In this document: piece after piece, positions 20,788 through 31,868 of the stretch
Layout: each line of letters begins with the position of its first letter
Numbering within the stretch: the stretch's first letter is position 1
NCBI RefSeq assembly: GCF_004379255.2
Contig: NC_056041.1
Coordinates: forward strand, 17,825,559-17,889,558
Reading direction: 5' to 3'
DNA from: Salvia splendens
Taxonomy: Eukaryota > Streptophyta > Magnoliopsida > Lamiales > Lamiaceae
Length of the DNA: 64,000 bases
Program-made: the position numbers and the translations under genes
The notes under the pieces: model-generated
The model's input: the letters and a program-made list of their open reading frames with translations, nothing else
What the model was told of the DNA's origin: nothing
The model's database searches: none

Positions 20788-22285
20788 TGATAAGTCGTAT
20801 TCTAGGCCTCGGTTACTGGTCAGTATGACAGGTTTAAATGATTATATTTGCAAAGCAGTTGCTCAAAGTGTGCAGGATAAGTGTTCTGGCCAGTAGGGAA
20901 GTTCCGGAGTGTTCGGGTAGAAAAAAGCGCCAGCATGGTCTCATACTGATCCGTATACGTGCTAAAACGGCTTGAGATGAAGAAGACGGATAGCTGGGAC
21001 GGATTACCCACAATTAAGGGCAAAGAAGTCAAATTGCAGCGAGGATTTACCCTAAAATCAAGGGTAGCCTCCCTATAAAAGGTAGCCAAGTTGGAGAGAG
21101 AAGAAGCTTTCGAGAGACTTCAATTCACCATCATCTTTAGGTAGAGAGTTCTCTCGGTAATTTCAGTCTTTCAGCCGTGTCCCACTTCTTGCTTCGCCGA
21201 GCCATGATCACCTGACGTTCAGAATGTTCCCGAGTTCCAGTCATCGTCCGTTCCAGTTAGCTAGATCGTAGTTCCAGTCAGAGATTTTATCGCCCGGAGT
21301 GGCAAACAATCTTTAAATTGCTTTCGTAGTTTAATTAGTTCTCCGTCTTTACGTTGGATTTCTGTTACATTTTGGGATTTTGTTGTTTTGAAATGCTTGC
21401 TTTGGATATCCGAACGTGTTAATGCTATGAAGTTGATTTCCGTTTCGTTCATTGTAGTGTTCTTTTCTTTCCTTGTCTAGTTAGCTTAGATCTAAGATTT
21501 CTCGGTGTTTTAAGTGCTAAATCTCTAAATTCTGTTACGTAACAAATTTCTTTAGGATAGGTAAACAAGTACTATTTGATCTGGAAGTAGATCGTTGCAT
21601 GCAAGGCTTCGTTTTATTTTCTGAATCGATCTTTCATGTTGACCAGCATGCAGAAGTCCAGTTTCAGCGTTTGATTTCAGATTTGATTTCTTAGTTTTAG
21701 ATCTGTGTTCGCGAGTTGTTAATCTGCGTTTGCCGGGTTGGATCTGGAATTGTTATCTGAGTTTAATTTGTGTTGTTGGAGAAGATGATGTCTACATCCA
21801 GATTGGGGACCACCTTACTTTTATTTACTTTTGCTTTCTTTTGTCCTTCACCTCTGGTTGTACCTGCAGATCTGTCAGCCTAGTCACCACTACCTCCACT
21901 ACACTCTGAATATTCTGTTTAGCCAAAAATAGATATACCGTCCTTTCCAAACAATTTCTGTTACACCATGTCCCCTCATTTCCACGTACACAGTTGCATT
22001 CCATGATCTGCTCCCCCATCCTAGTCAGTAGGACGCCACCCTTTAATTACTCGCCTAGGTAGAAACTCAACCCGAGCGTGGTAGCTAACCAACCCTCCAA
22101 AACATCACCGCAGTAGTTTAAACGCACCATCTCTGTGGGATTCGACCCTTACCTCCACTATACTGATCAGTAGAAGTGGGTTGAGGAATCTTTGAAGACG
22201 AGGTCTAGGCTTAGTTAGGATCTTTATCCTGCCAGTAGGATATATCCTCACTTGAACGACACCTACGCACCACGTTACCTCTTCA
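20788..22285 (+). repeat. 3' LTR of the Athila-type element
   Basis: It is 1498 bp, the same as the 5' LTR apart from T/C at 20829 and A/T at 21934. It ends CCTCTTCA and is followed by target duplication TATAC. The near-identity implies a recent insertion. Confidence 0.96.
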
Positions 22286-22290
22286 TATAC

Positions 22291-22321
22291 GTGTGGTGGC
22301 AGGGACTTTTTGTCTGGCTAC
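22291..22321 (+). repeat. 3' LTR of the Tekay element, middle segment
   Basis: This 31-bp piece of the outer LTR is left between the Athila-type insertion and the hAT insertion. Its last eight bases (CTGGCTAC) are the left target duplication of the hAT element. Confidence 0.8.
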
Positions 22322-23298
22322 CATTGGCGGACACAAGAAGAAGGGATAAGGGGCTTAAGCCCCTCCCAAAAGATATTTTTAATCATTTTTTCTACTATTG
22401 TTATTTCCAGATTGATTGAAAATCATGTTTAGCCCCTGCCAAAATGTGTAATTAAAGATTAAATTATTGAAAAGTGATTAGTTGGAAGGGGCTGAAATTT
22501 GAAATTAGAGAATGAGAAAGTATCAACTCTCAACAATGGTTGCCGATCGTTTGATGAAGAAGAAGCAAACCAAAGTTACTTAATTGTAGTATAAAATTAT
22601 TAATTAAGTAAATTCTTAAGCCTTTTTCACGCTATTTCCCTCGCGTGTTAGACACATTTCATCTAGCATTCTAATTTCTTACACTAATAGTTTTATCAAT
22701 TTAATTTGATGAAATATTTATTAAAGTATTTAAAATTTGTTTCCTCAATGGAGTGCATTTATGTTTAAACGGCTTATTACTTATTAGATGTTTTAATCTC
22801 TTATATAACAAGTTGTTTATTTTTAATATTAATAAGAGTGTGATCCTCAATTTGTTTCGATTAGAAATTTAGGAAGTACTTTTACAAAAATTGTCTAAAC
22901 TAAAAGATATTTCATTTTTCATTAGTCCATTGAATTATTATAAATTTTAATCTATTTGTTATATATTACTCCATATCTTTTAAACTAAAAGATTTTTCAT
23001 TGCGTATATTTAATGAGTTTTTTTCAATGATTCGTAACATACATATCTTAGCGTTTTTAATCAATAGAAAATGTAGTGTCCAGCGCGGAACTATCATTTT
23101 TAGATAACGTGGAAGTAATTTTTAGTTAGTTATAAGTTCATTTTCTAAAATTAGGATTTTAAGAACATAGAGATCATTTTTAGATCGTTTTAAATCATCC
23201 TTACTAAAATAACCAAAAACTGAATAAAAATTACTTTCGCATTGTCTAAAATTATTCAATCTAGCCCCTGCCAATAAATTTTTCTGCGTCCGCCACTG
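22322..23298. mobile_element. Non-autonomous hAT element, 977 bp
   Basis: It is flanked by a perfect 8-bp target duplication CTGGCTAC (22314-22321 and 23299-23306). The ends are CATTGGCGGAC and GTCCGCCACTG, matching the CAGTGGCGGA-type termini of plant hAT elements. The inverted ends also share GGGGCT-containing subterminal sequence. There is no transposase, and the interior is AT-rich with short frames only. It would be moved by an hAT transposase supplied in trans. It lies in the outer LTR, so it is younger than the Tekay insertion. Confidence 0.9.
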
Positions 23299-23306
23299 CT
23301 GGCTAC

Positions 23307-24578
23307 TGTTTCTTTTCTTTAGTTTAAGTTTTTCGTATCTCTATATACTTTTGTTGGGCCATGATTTACTATGGGCTAATTGGAATTTAATTGAGAAAAT
23401 GGATTTATTTTTTGGACTACATTATTTTTAAATTCATGAGTGTCTCTTGAATGTGAGATTGATACCGACGGGTGGGAGTATATTTTTGCTGATGCTGTTT
23501 TGGTTAGTTGATGAGTCCGAATTCTTAATTTTCGAGTGACGTTGGAACAAGTTTGACATATGAGGTTTTGCTAAGAAAAGAGAAAGGGATAAATTGAACA
23601 CACACACACTTAGGATGCATGCATTGTTAAATTTATTATTTTTGCAAAGTCTAATTTTGCATATCATGATATTTCAAAAAGGGTGAACTTGTGCACGTTG
23701 TTGCGGTTTGGAACAGAAAGTGATTGAGGAGTAAGCTTTTGAGGTGGACTTTCTTTTTAAATAAGGACTATGTCCTAAATACTTTTTTATGTGAAAGGAG
23801 GTGGAAAGTGTTTGTCTTGCCATGTTTTGTATTTGAATGAACCTATCTGAAGTGGCTATGCCATGTATGTTAAATCGAATTCGGGTCCCAGTAGGGCCGC
23901 AAACCCTGCTCGGACTAGTGTACACCCCGTAGATCGTGTGCTATCTCTTTAGAGTTGGCCGGTCTAGTGACTTGGTTCGTGGCCACGTTCCTTGTCATGT
24001 ATGTTCAGATATGGTGATGGTGAATGTGGATGGAAAATGGTCGGCCGACCGAACTTGTGAAATATATGTTTTTGGTGTACTTGGGTTTCTTTTAATTAAA
24101 CCCCCAAGGTCACTTGATTATGGCTTGACAAACTATGTTTTGGCATGTGTCCACTGAGTGCATCAAGTACTCAGCCCTACATATTGTTTTTCTTAATGTG
24201 CAGATTGAGCGGCGATGGACGTGGAGGATGTTGAGCAGAGTTCATGGATTGTTTTGTCATGATTAATAAATGTTGGGTTTGTCGTATCTTCATACTCGGC
24301 ATTTTCCGTGTCTTGAACGCTTCCGCTAAGAGTCCTTTTCTTTAGAATTGTTTATTCGTGCAGAGTCTAACTCGTTTGAAAATTGTTTATTGTCCTTTCT
24401 TTATTTACTTGGAGTTGGCATTATTGTTAGGATAATATTATGACGTTTTCAAAGTTAATTCAGTTATTAAATTTTTTGGTCAAATGTGTATGTTTTTCCC
24501 CTTTCTTCCCCGCTTCTTTAATCCTCCCCTAGTCGCGATCAACCGTGCTTTCTATCCTTAGAAAATGCGGGCGTGACA
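23307..24578 (+). repeat. 3' LTR of the Tekay element, last segment
   Basis: From 23623 it is the partner of 1-956 (six substitutions seen, no indels). It ends GTGACA at 24578, after which unique DNA starts (CATCATTAGG). The left target duplication lies outside the window, so the 5-bp duplication of the outer element cannot be confirmed. Confidence 0.93.
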
Positions 24579-25460
24579 CATCATTAGGATAATTTTATTA
24601 GTTTCATTTTTTTAATCAATTATTAATTGATTGGCTTTAATGGTATTATTATATAAGTTAGCTAAGTTAGATTAGTCGGCCATTTTTTAAAAAAATACTT
24701 GTAATATTGATATCCAACCATATCATTTAATTAGGAGTATTTGAATTGTCGTTAATTTTTTTAAAATAATAACTATTGCTCTTTTATGTGCAAATCATCT
24801 CAAAAGTCAATAAAAAAACAGCAGCACGACTAATAATTAGAAATTTGTGGTTGCCACATTAATTTTCGCAATTATATATTATGCGTTTAAATGAACAATA
24901 CTCATCCCTATAAATCTTTTCTCTTGAATTCTCAACACTCACAATGTCTGATGTTTGTTTTTTAATAAATATACACTATAATCAAGATAAGAAAAAAAAG
25001 AAAAGAACAAAAAAAACGCAAGTCAAAACAATGCAGTTTTATAACTTTTGTCCATAATTGCATCCATTAAATTAAAAGTGTATTTTTTTTAATAAATGGA
25101 CATTAGAAAAATATAATCTACATGATGCTTACTTTTTAACATTAGAATTCTTTAATAAAAATTGAAAAAAATAAAAAGGTTTTAAAGCAAAATAACATAG
25201 ATGATATTGGCATATCAAATCTTAAACATTAAAATTGATGATGGTCAATTTATTTAAGACAATTCTTCAGTTACAGATTTACAGCCAAGCTTCAGGTAAA
25301 AAAACCTCTACTATCAGTAAGGATTATCAACTAGGTCGACCCAGTGTAAGATATCGAATACAGATATAAAACCCCCACAATAGAATAAGTGATCAACAAA
25401 GTAAAATTGAACTGGGACGAAGGGAGAATTTTATTGATATTTGGCCCATTTGTTAGTCAT
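24579..25460. other. AT-rich intergenic DNA
   Basis: I see no gene, RNA or well-bounded element. The sequence has A/T-runs and short frames only. Confidence 0.6.
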
Positions 25461-25480
25461 GATGAGTATATTTTAAAGTT

Positions 25481-25636
25481 TTTTTTCTAAAAAATTAACT
25501 CCTGTATAGGAGAGGAAATTACAAATAAACTCCTATACTATAGGTATGAGGAAATTACAACTAATGTCAAGAGGGCTCGAACTCGGCACCTCATGCAATA
25601 ATATCTAAGATCCTTGCCGCTAGGACAAAGGCTCTA
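25481..25636 (-). mobile_element. tRNA-derived SINE, 156 bp
   Basis: The element is on the minus strand and is flanked by a perfect 20-bp target duplication, GATGAGTATATTTTAAAGTT, at 25461-25480 and 25637-25656. Read on its own strand it opens TAGAGCCTTTGTCC. It has an A-box-like TAGCGGCAAGG and, about 40 bases later, a B box GAGTTCGAGCCC typical of RNA polymerase III tRNA promoters. It ends in an A-rich tail. It has no coding capacity and would be mobilised by LINE machinery. The family name is not known to me. Confidence 0.9.
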
Positions 25637-25727
25637 GATGAGTATATTTTAAAGTTAATGGTTTAGGATTTAGGTTTTAGGGTCTGGGTTTTTCAGTGTA
25701 TAGGGTCACTATATTGCAATGAAATGA

Positions 25728-26462
25728 AGCTCTAATAGGAAGTGTTTCACCAGTGCAATCTTAAATTATAGCGTTTGATAAACAATATCTTAAATTAATT
25801 TTACATTTCATATGCTACAAAGTTGGGGATTTTCAGTCTTTTGGTATATTTTAGTAATTTACAAAAAAATGTTCTTATTTTTCAAATAATTTTATAAAAT
25901 AATTATTATTGTTGGATATTTAAAATATATCTATATATACATATATAAAATGGTAGTTTTGGAAAAATTTAAAATAATGTTGTTTTAATTAAAAATTATC
26001 TATCAATTGAAATTATTTTTATTATTTGAAAGGTCAAATAATTATAACTCCATATATAAAAGGGGAGTTTTAAAAAAATTTAAAATAATGTCAAAATGCA
26101 GCTCTAATAGGAAGTGTTTCACCAGTGCAATCTTAAATTATAGCTTTTGATAAACAATATCTTAAATTAATTTTGCATTTCATATGCTACAAAGTTGGGG
26201 ATTTTCACTCTTTTGGTATATTTTAGTAATTTACAAAAAAATGTTCTTATTTTTCAAATAATTTTATAAAATAATTATTATTGTTGGATATTTAAAATAT
26301 ATCTATACATACATATATGAAATGGTAGTTTTGGAAAAATTTAAAATAATGTTGTTTTAATTAAAAATTATCTATCAATTGAAATTATTTTTATTATTTG
26401 AAAGGTCAAATAATTATAACTCCATATATAAAAGGGGAGTTTTAAAAAAATTTAAAATATTG
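25728..26462. repeat. Tandem duplication, 372-bp unit
   Basis: The unit beginning AGCTCTAATAGGAAGTG at 25728 is repeated at 26100 with a few substitutions. A partial third run of its last part (GAAAGGTCAAATAATTATAA) follows to about 26530. Within each unit, related A/T-rich blocks recur at about 120-bp spacing. It is noncoding. It adjoins the candidate Helitron region and may represent its duplicated 5' end. Confidence 0.85.
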
Positions 26463-28109
26463 TCATTTTAATTAAAATTTTATATATCAATTAAAATTAT
26501 TTTTATTATTTGAAAGGTCAAATAATTATAACTCATTTACATAAACGTTTAAAACTAAAATACTAGTAACTAATACCCTAAATAATAAGCTCATTAACAA
26601 TCCATATTCCTTAATTTTAGTTTTACTCCTACTGTCATCACACTCCATCAAATGGCGTGAGCAATGGAATGTGATCATGGGGAGCCCTTTGGCTTTTCAC
26701 TTCTTATAACATTCATTACCTTAATTTTATTGTTTATAGTGTTTTAATTTCATGTCTTTCTATATTCTTATTTTGTGCCTGTAAAAAGTATCAAGTTGTA
26801 TATGGATTACACACCAATAAAAGCATTCTCCCTCATCTCTCAAACTCTTTACAATTTGTTGTGTATTTTAGGATCATTATATTGCTTGATTCTCGGAGCT
26901 CCACCAACTTTGTCGGTGCCTAGAACAACGTAATTTGTCTTGTGGAAAGAAGACTTCTCTCGACTCGATTTATAGTTTGATTTTTTTATTATTTCCGTTG
27001 TAATTTTCATTTCAATTACGGTTGTTTTTCTTTTAATTGAAATAGTTAGAATATCGCCAGTATTTGGTTAAAATTTTTTATCTATATATTTCGAACAATT
27101 TTTAAGAGAATTGGGACATCCCTAAAACGTGCTCATCTTTACACAATTTATCAAAATTGAGAAAGTGAAAAAGTTTTAACTTTTTGATAATTAGGAAAGT
27201 AAAAGTGGAAATATTTTTGAAGAATTTGTCTAGAATTATGTGTGTGACATCAATTTAATTTACTTACAAAAATGTTTAATTGTGAATATGTGATAATACT
27301 GTTGGAAAAATAAATTATTTCTACTCAATGTTCAACAATAAAGTAGTTTATTTAAATAAAATATTCATTTAGTAAATTATCATAATTTTACTACAAACAA
27401 TATACTAGAATGATTCCATAATTTCATTGTAAATCCACCACATATTTTTATCTTTTTTTCGGATACAAAAAATATTTTGTGGATCTACTAAAAGTATTTT
27501 ATGTACTCAAACTTGCAAAGTATAGTTTTATATACCATACCGCCATACGTATTTAATACTTGAAATGTTATGTACCCAAACTTGAAAAAACGTTGTACAT
27601 CTAAGACCATTTAAGGTTAAAGTCTTTGAGAAATAATTTGGTGATGTTAGAACTATTTTAAAATTATATCATAATTATTTTTGTTTTGATTTTGAATGTC
27701 ATTGGAACCATTTTATGTAATAATTAATATATGGAAGACTCTTAAATTTTGTGACAATAATGAAAAATAGACATTTTGCATAGTCAATATCAATAAAAGT
27801 AAAACATTAAATGATAAGTTATAGGTATTTTTTGTAAATAGACTGATTTGTATTGAATAAAATTGTGCAAATAAATATTATTTCAGACAAAAATAAAATG
27901 ACACGACTAGAATTTAGAATCATTAAACTATTTAATATTATTTTTTTATACACCAATAAAATTTACTAATTTTATCAAATGTATTATTGTATACATTTAT
28001 AATAATTTATGATTTTAATCCATATAATAATATTATTTTTTTTTCTAATCAATATTTCATATTTTGAAGAAAATAAAATGAACCGTGCATAGCACGGGTG
28101 TGATACTAG
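26302..28109 (+). mobile_element. Probable non-autonomous Helitron
   Basis: The 3' end is convincing: hairpin CCGTGC-ATA-GCACGG (28083-28097), then 8 bases, then CTAG followed by T, as Helitrons require. The 5' end is uncertain. Two TC starts preceded by A (TCTATACATACATATATGA at 26302 and a near copy at 25930 in the tandem repeat) fit Helitron 5' ends. There is no Rep/helicase, and the interior is AT-rich and noncoding. Confidence 0.5.
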
Positions 28110-28290
28110 TTATATATTATATATAAGTTTTTAGTTTAAATTGTGCAATATTTCCTTAGTCCCAATAATATCAAGTACATTTAATTCAAATATTTTTAGT
28201 CTTGATAAAAATATATTTAATTGTAAAGCTATTCTTAATTTGAGCTTGGTTTGGTATTCATTTAAACATATTTCTATATGTGGTGAGTTA
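28110..28290. other. Short AT-rich spacer
   Basis: There is no feature apart from TTA (28288-28290), a possible Harbinger target site next to the GC-rich element that follows. Confidence 0.5.
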
Positions 28291-29613
28291 GGCCATCCAC
28301 TACGCGGCGCACCACCATCCCGCGTTCCGTCGCGGAGAGACGGAACGCTCGCGCGACACGTTGCGGCACACCGGCCAGTCCCAGGCCCGTCACAATCACG
28401 TCCCGCGACCCGTCCATGCGAGACAAGAGACGGGCTGTCTCGTCACGTGCCATGGCGAGGTGGCGCGCCCCTGCGCCATGCGCGACGCCCACTCGTCGGC
28501 CCACGAGTGGGCGTCGTCACGCGCTGACGCAATAAATCTTTTCGAATTTAAAAAAATAAAGTTGTAAACGGTAATATTACCTTTTATATCCGTTTTTTCT
28601 TTTTTTATTTTTAATTAATTTTTTTACTTTATAAATACTCCTAATTCATCCTCATTTCACACACAACTACACATCTATTCTTCCTAAATCATCTCAATTT
28701 CCTCTCCAATTTTCATCTAACATCTCATCACAGATTCGCAGGGATTATCCCAGATTCGGGAGGATTTTCCCGTTGAACCCACGCCGGGAGTAGGCCGAGG
28801 CGAGGGAGGAGGCTGAGGCGGTGGAGGAGGCCGAGGAGGTGGAAGCTCCAGGGCCGGCGGTGTCCGCTCCTGCTCGGGCTCAACCTCGAAGCGCACGAAG
28901 CACACGGTGAGTGGCCAATACTCGTCTGGTGACACCGGTGAGGGCAGCGACGCACAAGAGGCTGCCTCGCATGAGTTTGCGGGTACGGCCGGCGATGACG
29001 GGGGATCCAGCCGTGGGTGCCGTCGGCCGCAAGGGACGAAGGCGGCGAAAGCGGCTAGAGCGAGGAAGGGCCGAGGCGAATCAAGCCAGGCAGCCTCGGG
29101 ATCGGGCTCGGGGGAGGCTCGAACTCCCTTATGGCCATGTACATGACCGCCACAATGGCGGACACTTCCCTTTTCTCGCCCTCCCAATACCAAGCCTGGT
29201 GGAACAGAATTGTGTATATGACAGCACAACTTGGCCTTCCGCCTCCTATTGCACCTCCACCGCCTTCGGGCGATGATTTGCCGGCGGAGTAGTTTTTTTA
29301 TTTTCTTTAAATTTGTATTTTAAATTATGCAACGTTTAATTTTTTAGGATTTTAATTGTGTGTTTTTTTTTTTTTTTTATTTTAAGTTGTAAATTTTTTT
29401 TATGTTGTGTGTTTTTTAATGAAGTGTGTTTGTTTTAATTGAATTGGGAAATAAAAATAAAAAATGAAATTGAATGAATAGTAATATAAGGAACGGAGGG
29501 TTGCAGATTCCGTCCCTTAGTTAAGGGATGAAGTAAAAAAGTATAATGGGGCTCTCAAATAGTAATTTAAAGGACAGTTAAGGAACGGTATAGAGAGAAC
29601 TTAGTGGATGACC
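28291..29613 (+). mobile_element. PIF/Harbinger derivative carrying ORF1 remnant
   Basis: The ends GGCCATCCACTA and TAGTGGATGACC form short inverted repeats. The left flank is TTA, but a matching right-hand TTA is not seen. The first 400 bases are GC-rich and homologous, in opposite orientation, to the right end of the transposase-bearing element at 29846-31868. A TATA-like stretch (TTTATAAATAC, about 28629) precedes the remnant of ORF1, so this copy keeps a promoter. No transposase lies inside. Confidence 0.7.
28907..29292 (+). pseudogene. PIF/Harbinger ORF1 remnant
   Basis: One frame gives 'MSGQYSSGDTGEGSD' and a basic Lys/Arg-rich stretch, and stops at 29146. A shifted frame then gives 'DTSLFSPSQYQAWWNRIVYM' and a proline-rich C-terminus ending at TAG 29290. 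This C-terminal pattern is characteristic of the accessory protein (ORF1, Myb/SANT-like) that works with PIF/Harbinger transposases. At least one frameshift separates the parts, and the N-terminal SANT region is not recognisable. It is inferred to be non-functional. Confidence 0.6.
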
Positions 29614-29845
29614 ACTTCATCATCAGTTATCGGTTGATTCAATCGTGATAAATAATTGACTCCGATTCAATCATGATAAATAATTGACTCCGAACAGATC
29701 AATAAATCAAAATAACTACGTATGATAGCAGAATGTCGTGAATATTGAATGGTTAGAGGGTAGGGTAGGGTAGGGATGATGTCACGCTTGCCATACCAGG
29801 CTGTTTCTAGAATAGTAGTAGTAATTAGCGAAATAAAATGACTTA
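29614..29845. repeat. Spacer between the two Harbinger derivatives with 28-bp tandem repeat
   Basis: GATTCAATCRTGATAAATAA followed by TTGACTCC occurs twice in a row (about 29636-29691). A short GGGTA run (29757-29775) also lies here. No gene is seen. Confidence 0.7.
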
Positions 29846-31868
29846 GACCATTTACTAAGCTGTCTCTGTATCGTCGCTTAAACCATCCATTAACTATTAT
29901 TTGACCACTATTTGAGGGCTTCACTGTCCTTTTTTTTCTCCATCCCTTAACTAAGGGACGGAACCTGCAACGCTTCGTCCCGTAACCGTTCCTTAATTAC
30001 TATTCATTCAATTTCATTTTTTATTTTTTTACAACCCAATTCAATTTAAACAAACACAATTCATTAAAATTAAAACAACATTACAACTTAAACTTTAAAA
30101 AAAAAAAGAAAAAAAGACATAATTAAAATTCTTAAAAAATAAAAATGACATAATTTAATCTTCTCCGCCAAAGTTTTCCCAAATGTGCTCAATTAGATCC
30201 TCTTGGAGTTGGGTGTGGGCGCTAGAGTCGCGTGTCCTTGTCCGAATAGCCAACCGTTCTTGTATAGACGGATGCGCTCCACTTCGCGGCGGACTACTTG
30301 CGGTTGAGCTTCCGGGGGATTCGGGGTCGAACCAATTTCCCGCACCGGGTCCTTCGTCTCGGACAATCATGTTGTGTAAGATTATGCACGTATACATGAT
30401 GTCGACCATGCTATCCATGAACCACGAACGAGCCGGGGTTTTGATGATGTTGAAGCGCGCTTAGAGAACCCCGAACGCCCTCTCCACATCCTTGCGCGCA
30501 GCCTCCTGCTTCTGCGCAAAAAGAGCCTGCTTTGGGTTCGCAGACCTGTTGCACGTCTTCACGAAGGTCGGCCACTTCGGGTAGATGCCGTCGGCGAGAT
30601 AGTACCCCATTTTATACAGCCGGTTGTTGGCGACGAAGTTGATGGCTGGCGCTTTACCATCCAAAACTTCGATAAAGAGGTCGGACTTGTGGAGCACGTT
30701 TACGTTGTTGTTCGAGCCAGGGACCCCGAAGTACGCGTGCCAGATCCAAAGTCGGTAGTCGGCAATGGCCTCGAGTACAACGGACAACGGTTGGGTGGGT
30801 GCCTTTGTGGCCGCTCGTGTAGGACTCCCTCCAAGCCACCGGGCAATTCTTCCATCATTGCCAGTGCATGCAATCGACACTGCCAAGCATCCCGGGGAAT
30901 CCGTGCACTTGTTCGTGCAGGTTGAGGAGGAACTGACAATCGTCCATGCTTGGCCTCCGGAGAAATTCGTCACTGAAGGCTGCCCAGACGCCTCTGCAGA
31001 AGTTGAGCAAGCACATGCGCCCAGTGGTGTCTCCGATGTGGAGGTATTCGTCGAATATGTCGGTCGTTTGTCCAGTCGCAAGCTGACGGATGGCTGCAGT
31101 ACATTTCTGCAGCGTCGTGTGGCTGAGACGGCCGACCGCGTCGAACCCTTCTCGGAAGAACTCTTCCCGGGCCGCCAAAGTATTCGCTATATGGAGAAAT
31201 AGCGGTTTACTCATGCGGAAACGGCGACGGAAGTAGCTATCTCCCCAAATCGGGTTATCGCAGAAGTAGTCGCGTACTAACCGTGCGGCGGCTTCCTCCC
31301 GGTTCCGATTGATATACTTCCGGGAGCGTCGTGGGGGTGGCGCAGCTTCCTCCGCCTCTCGTCGTCGATCTTCTTCAAGTGATTGTTCCATTAATTGACG
31401 CATTTGCTCAAAAGGATCCATTTGTTTGACTTGATTTAAGATGAAAATTGGAGTGATAGAGAGGATTTGAGAGGAATAGATGTGTGTTTGTGTGTGAAAT
31501 GAGTATGAAATATGATTATTTATAGAGTAAATAAATAAAAATAAATAAAAAAAAAAAAGAAAATAAAAAATTAACGGTAACATTACCGTTTGAAAAATAA
31601 TTTTTTTTATTAAAATTTGAATTTTTTTTAAAAAAATGAATTATTGAGTCATCCGTGACGACGCCCACTCGCGGGCCAGCGAGTGGGCGTCACGCATGCA
31701 TCGGGGGCGCGCCACGTCGCCCGCTTGCGTGACGGGCCGGCGCGTCACTTGTCTCGCGGATACGGGCTGGGGACGGACTACGGGACGGGACGAACGTTGC
31801 AACGCGTCCCGCGGCAGAACCGTCCCTCCGGGACGGAACGCGAGCCGCGCGCGGGACGCTCATTGAAG
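29846..31868 (-). mobile_element. PIF/Harbinger element with broken transposase
   Basis: The left end is GACCATTTACTAAG after TTA. The right end is less clear, near 31868, before TAA. The terminal 450 bases on the right match the left end of the 28291-29613 element in inverted orientation. The inner ends (29417-29613 versus 29846-30065) are also inverted copies. The two are therefore related elements lying tail to tail, or one rearranged element. The coding strand is minus. The TTA/TAA flanks do not give a clean target duplication. Confidence 0.7.
30155..31421 (-). pseudogene. PIF/Harbinger transposase pseudogene
   Basis: It starts at ATG 31421 (MDPFEQMRQLMEQSLEED). An N-terminal HTH-like region (DSYFRRRFRMSKPLFLHIAN) leads to the first catalytic Asp (GSVDCMHW). 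TGA lies at about 30855, a 1-base shift at about 30780 next to a GTTGTCC repeat, and TAA at 30463. After the shift it reads 'VLEAIADYRLWIWHAYFGVP'. The second catalytic Asp position in 'GSNNDxNVL' is Asn here (GSNNNVNVL). The Glu in 'DVERAFGVL' is kept. It ends with 'LQEDLIEHIWENFGGED' at 30155. The DDE nuclease is therefore dead both by breaks and by residue loss. Confidence 0.88.

Larger units (their letters stand above)
7935..22285 (+). mobile_element. Nearly complete Athila-type Ty3/gypsy element, 14351 bp
   Basis: Two LTRs of exactly 1498 bp (7935-9432 and 20788-22285) differ at only two positions I can see (7976/20829 and 9081/21934). The element is flanked by the 5-bp target duplication TATAC (7930-7934 and 22286-22290). 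The primer-binding site TGGCGCCGTTGCCGGGGA and the extra frames after integrase point to the Athila lineage. It sits inside the 3' LTR of the Tekay element, so it is younger than that insertion. It is long for Athila, mainly because of about 5.2 kb between integrase and the 3' LTR. Confidence 0.95.

Noticed and set aside
25560..25636. tRNA gene suggested by the B-box-like GAGTTCGAGCCC
   Set aside because: It cannot form a full cloverleaf and is flanked by a 20-bp target duplication, so it is a SINE head.
25728..26530. CRISPR-like direct repeats
   Set aside because: It is a simple tandem duplication of a 372-bp AT-rich unit in a plant genome, without regular spacers.
28141..28567. Arg/Pro-rich frames of 128 and 68 codons
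   Set aside because: They arise in the GC-rich terminal region of a Harbinger derivative, which is noncoding in the related copy at 31430-31868.
29757..29775. Telomere-like GGGTA repeats
   Set aside because: Only about three units, and not the plant TTTAGGG repeat.
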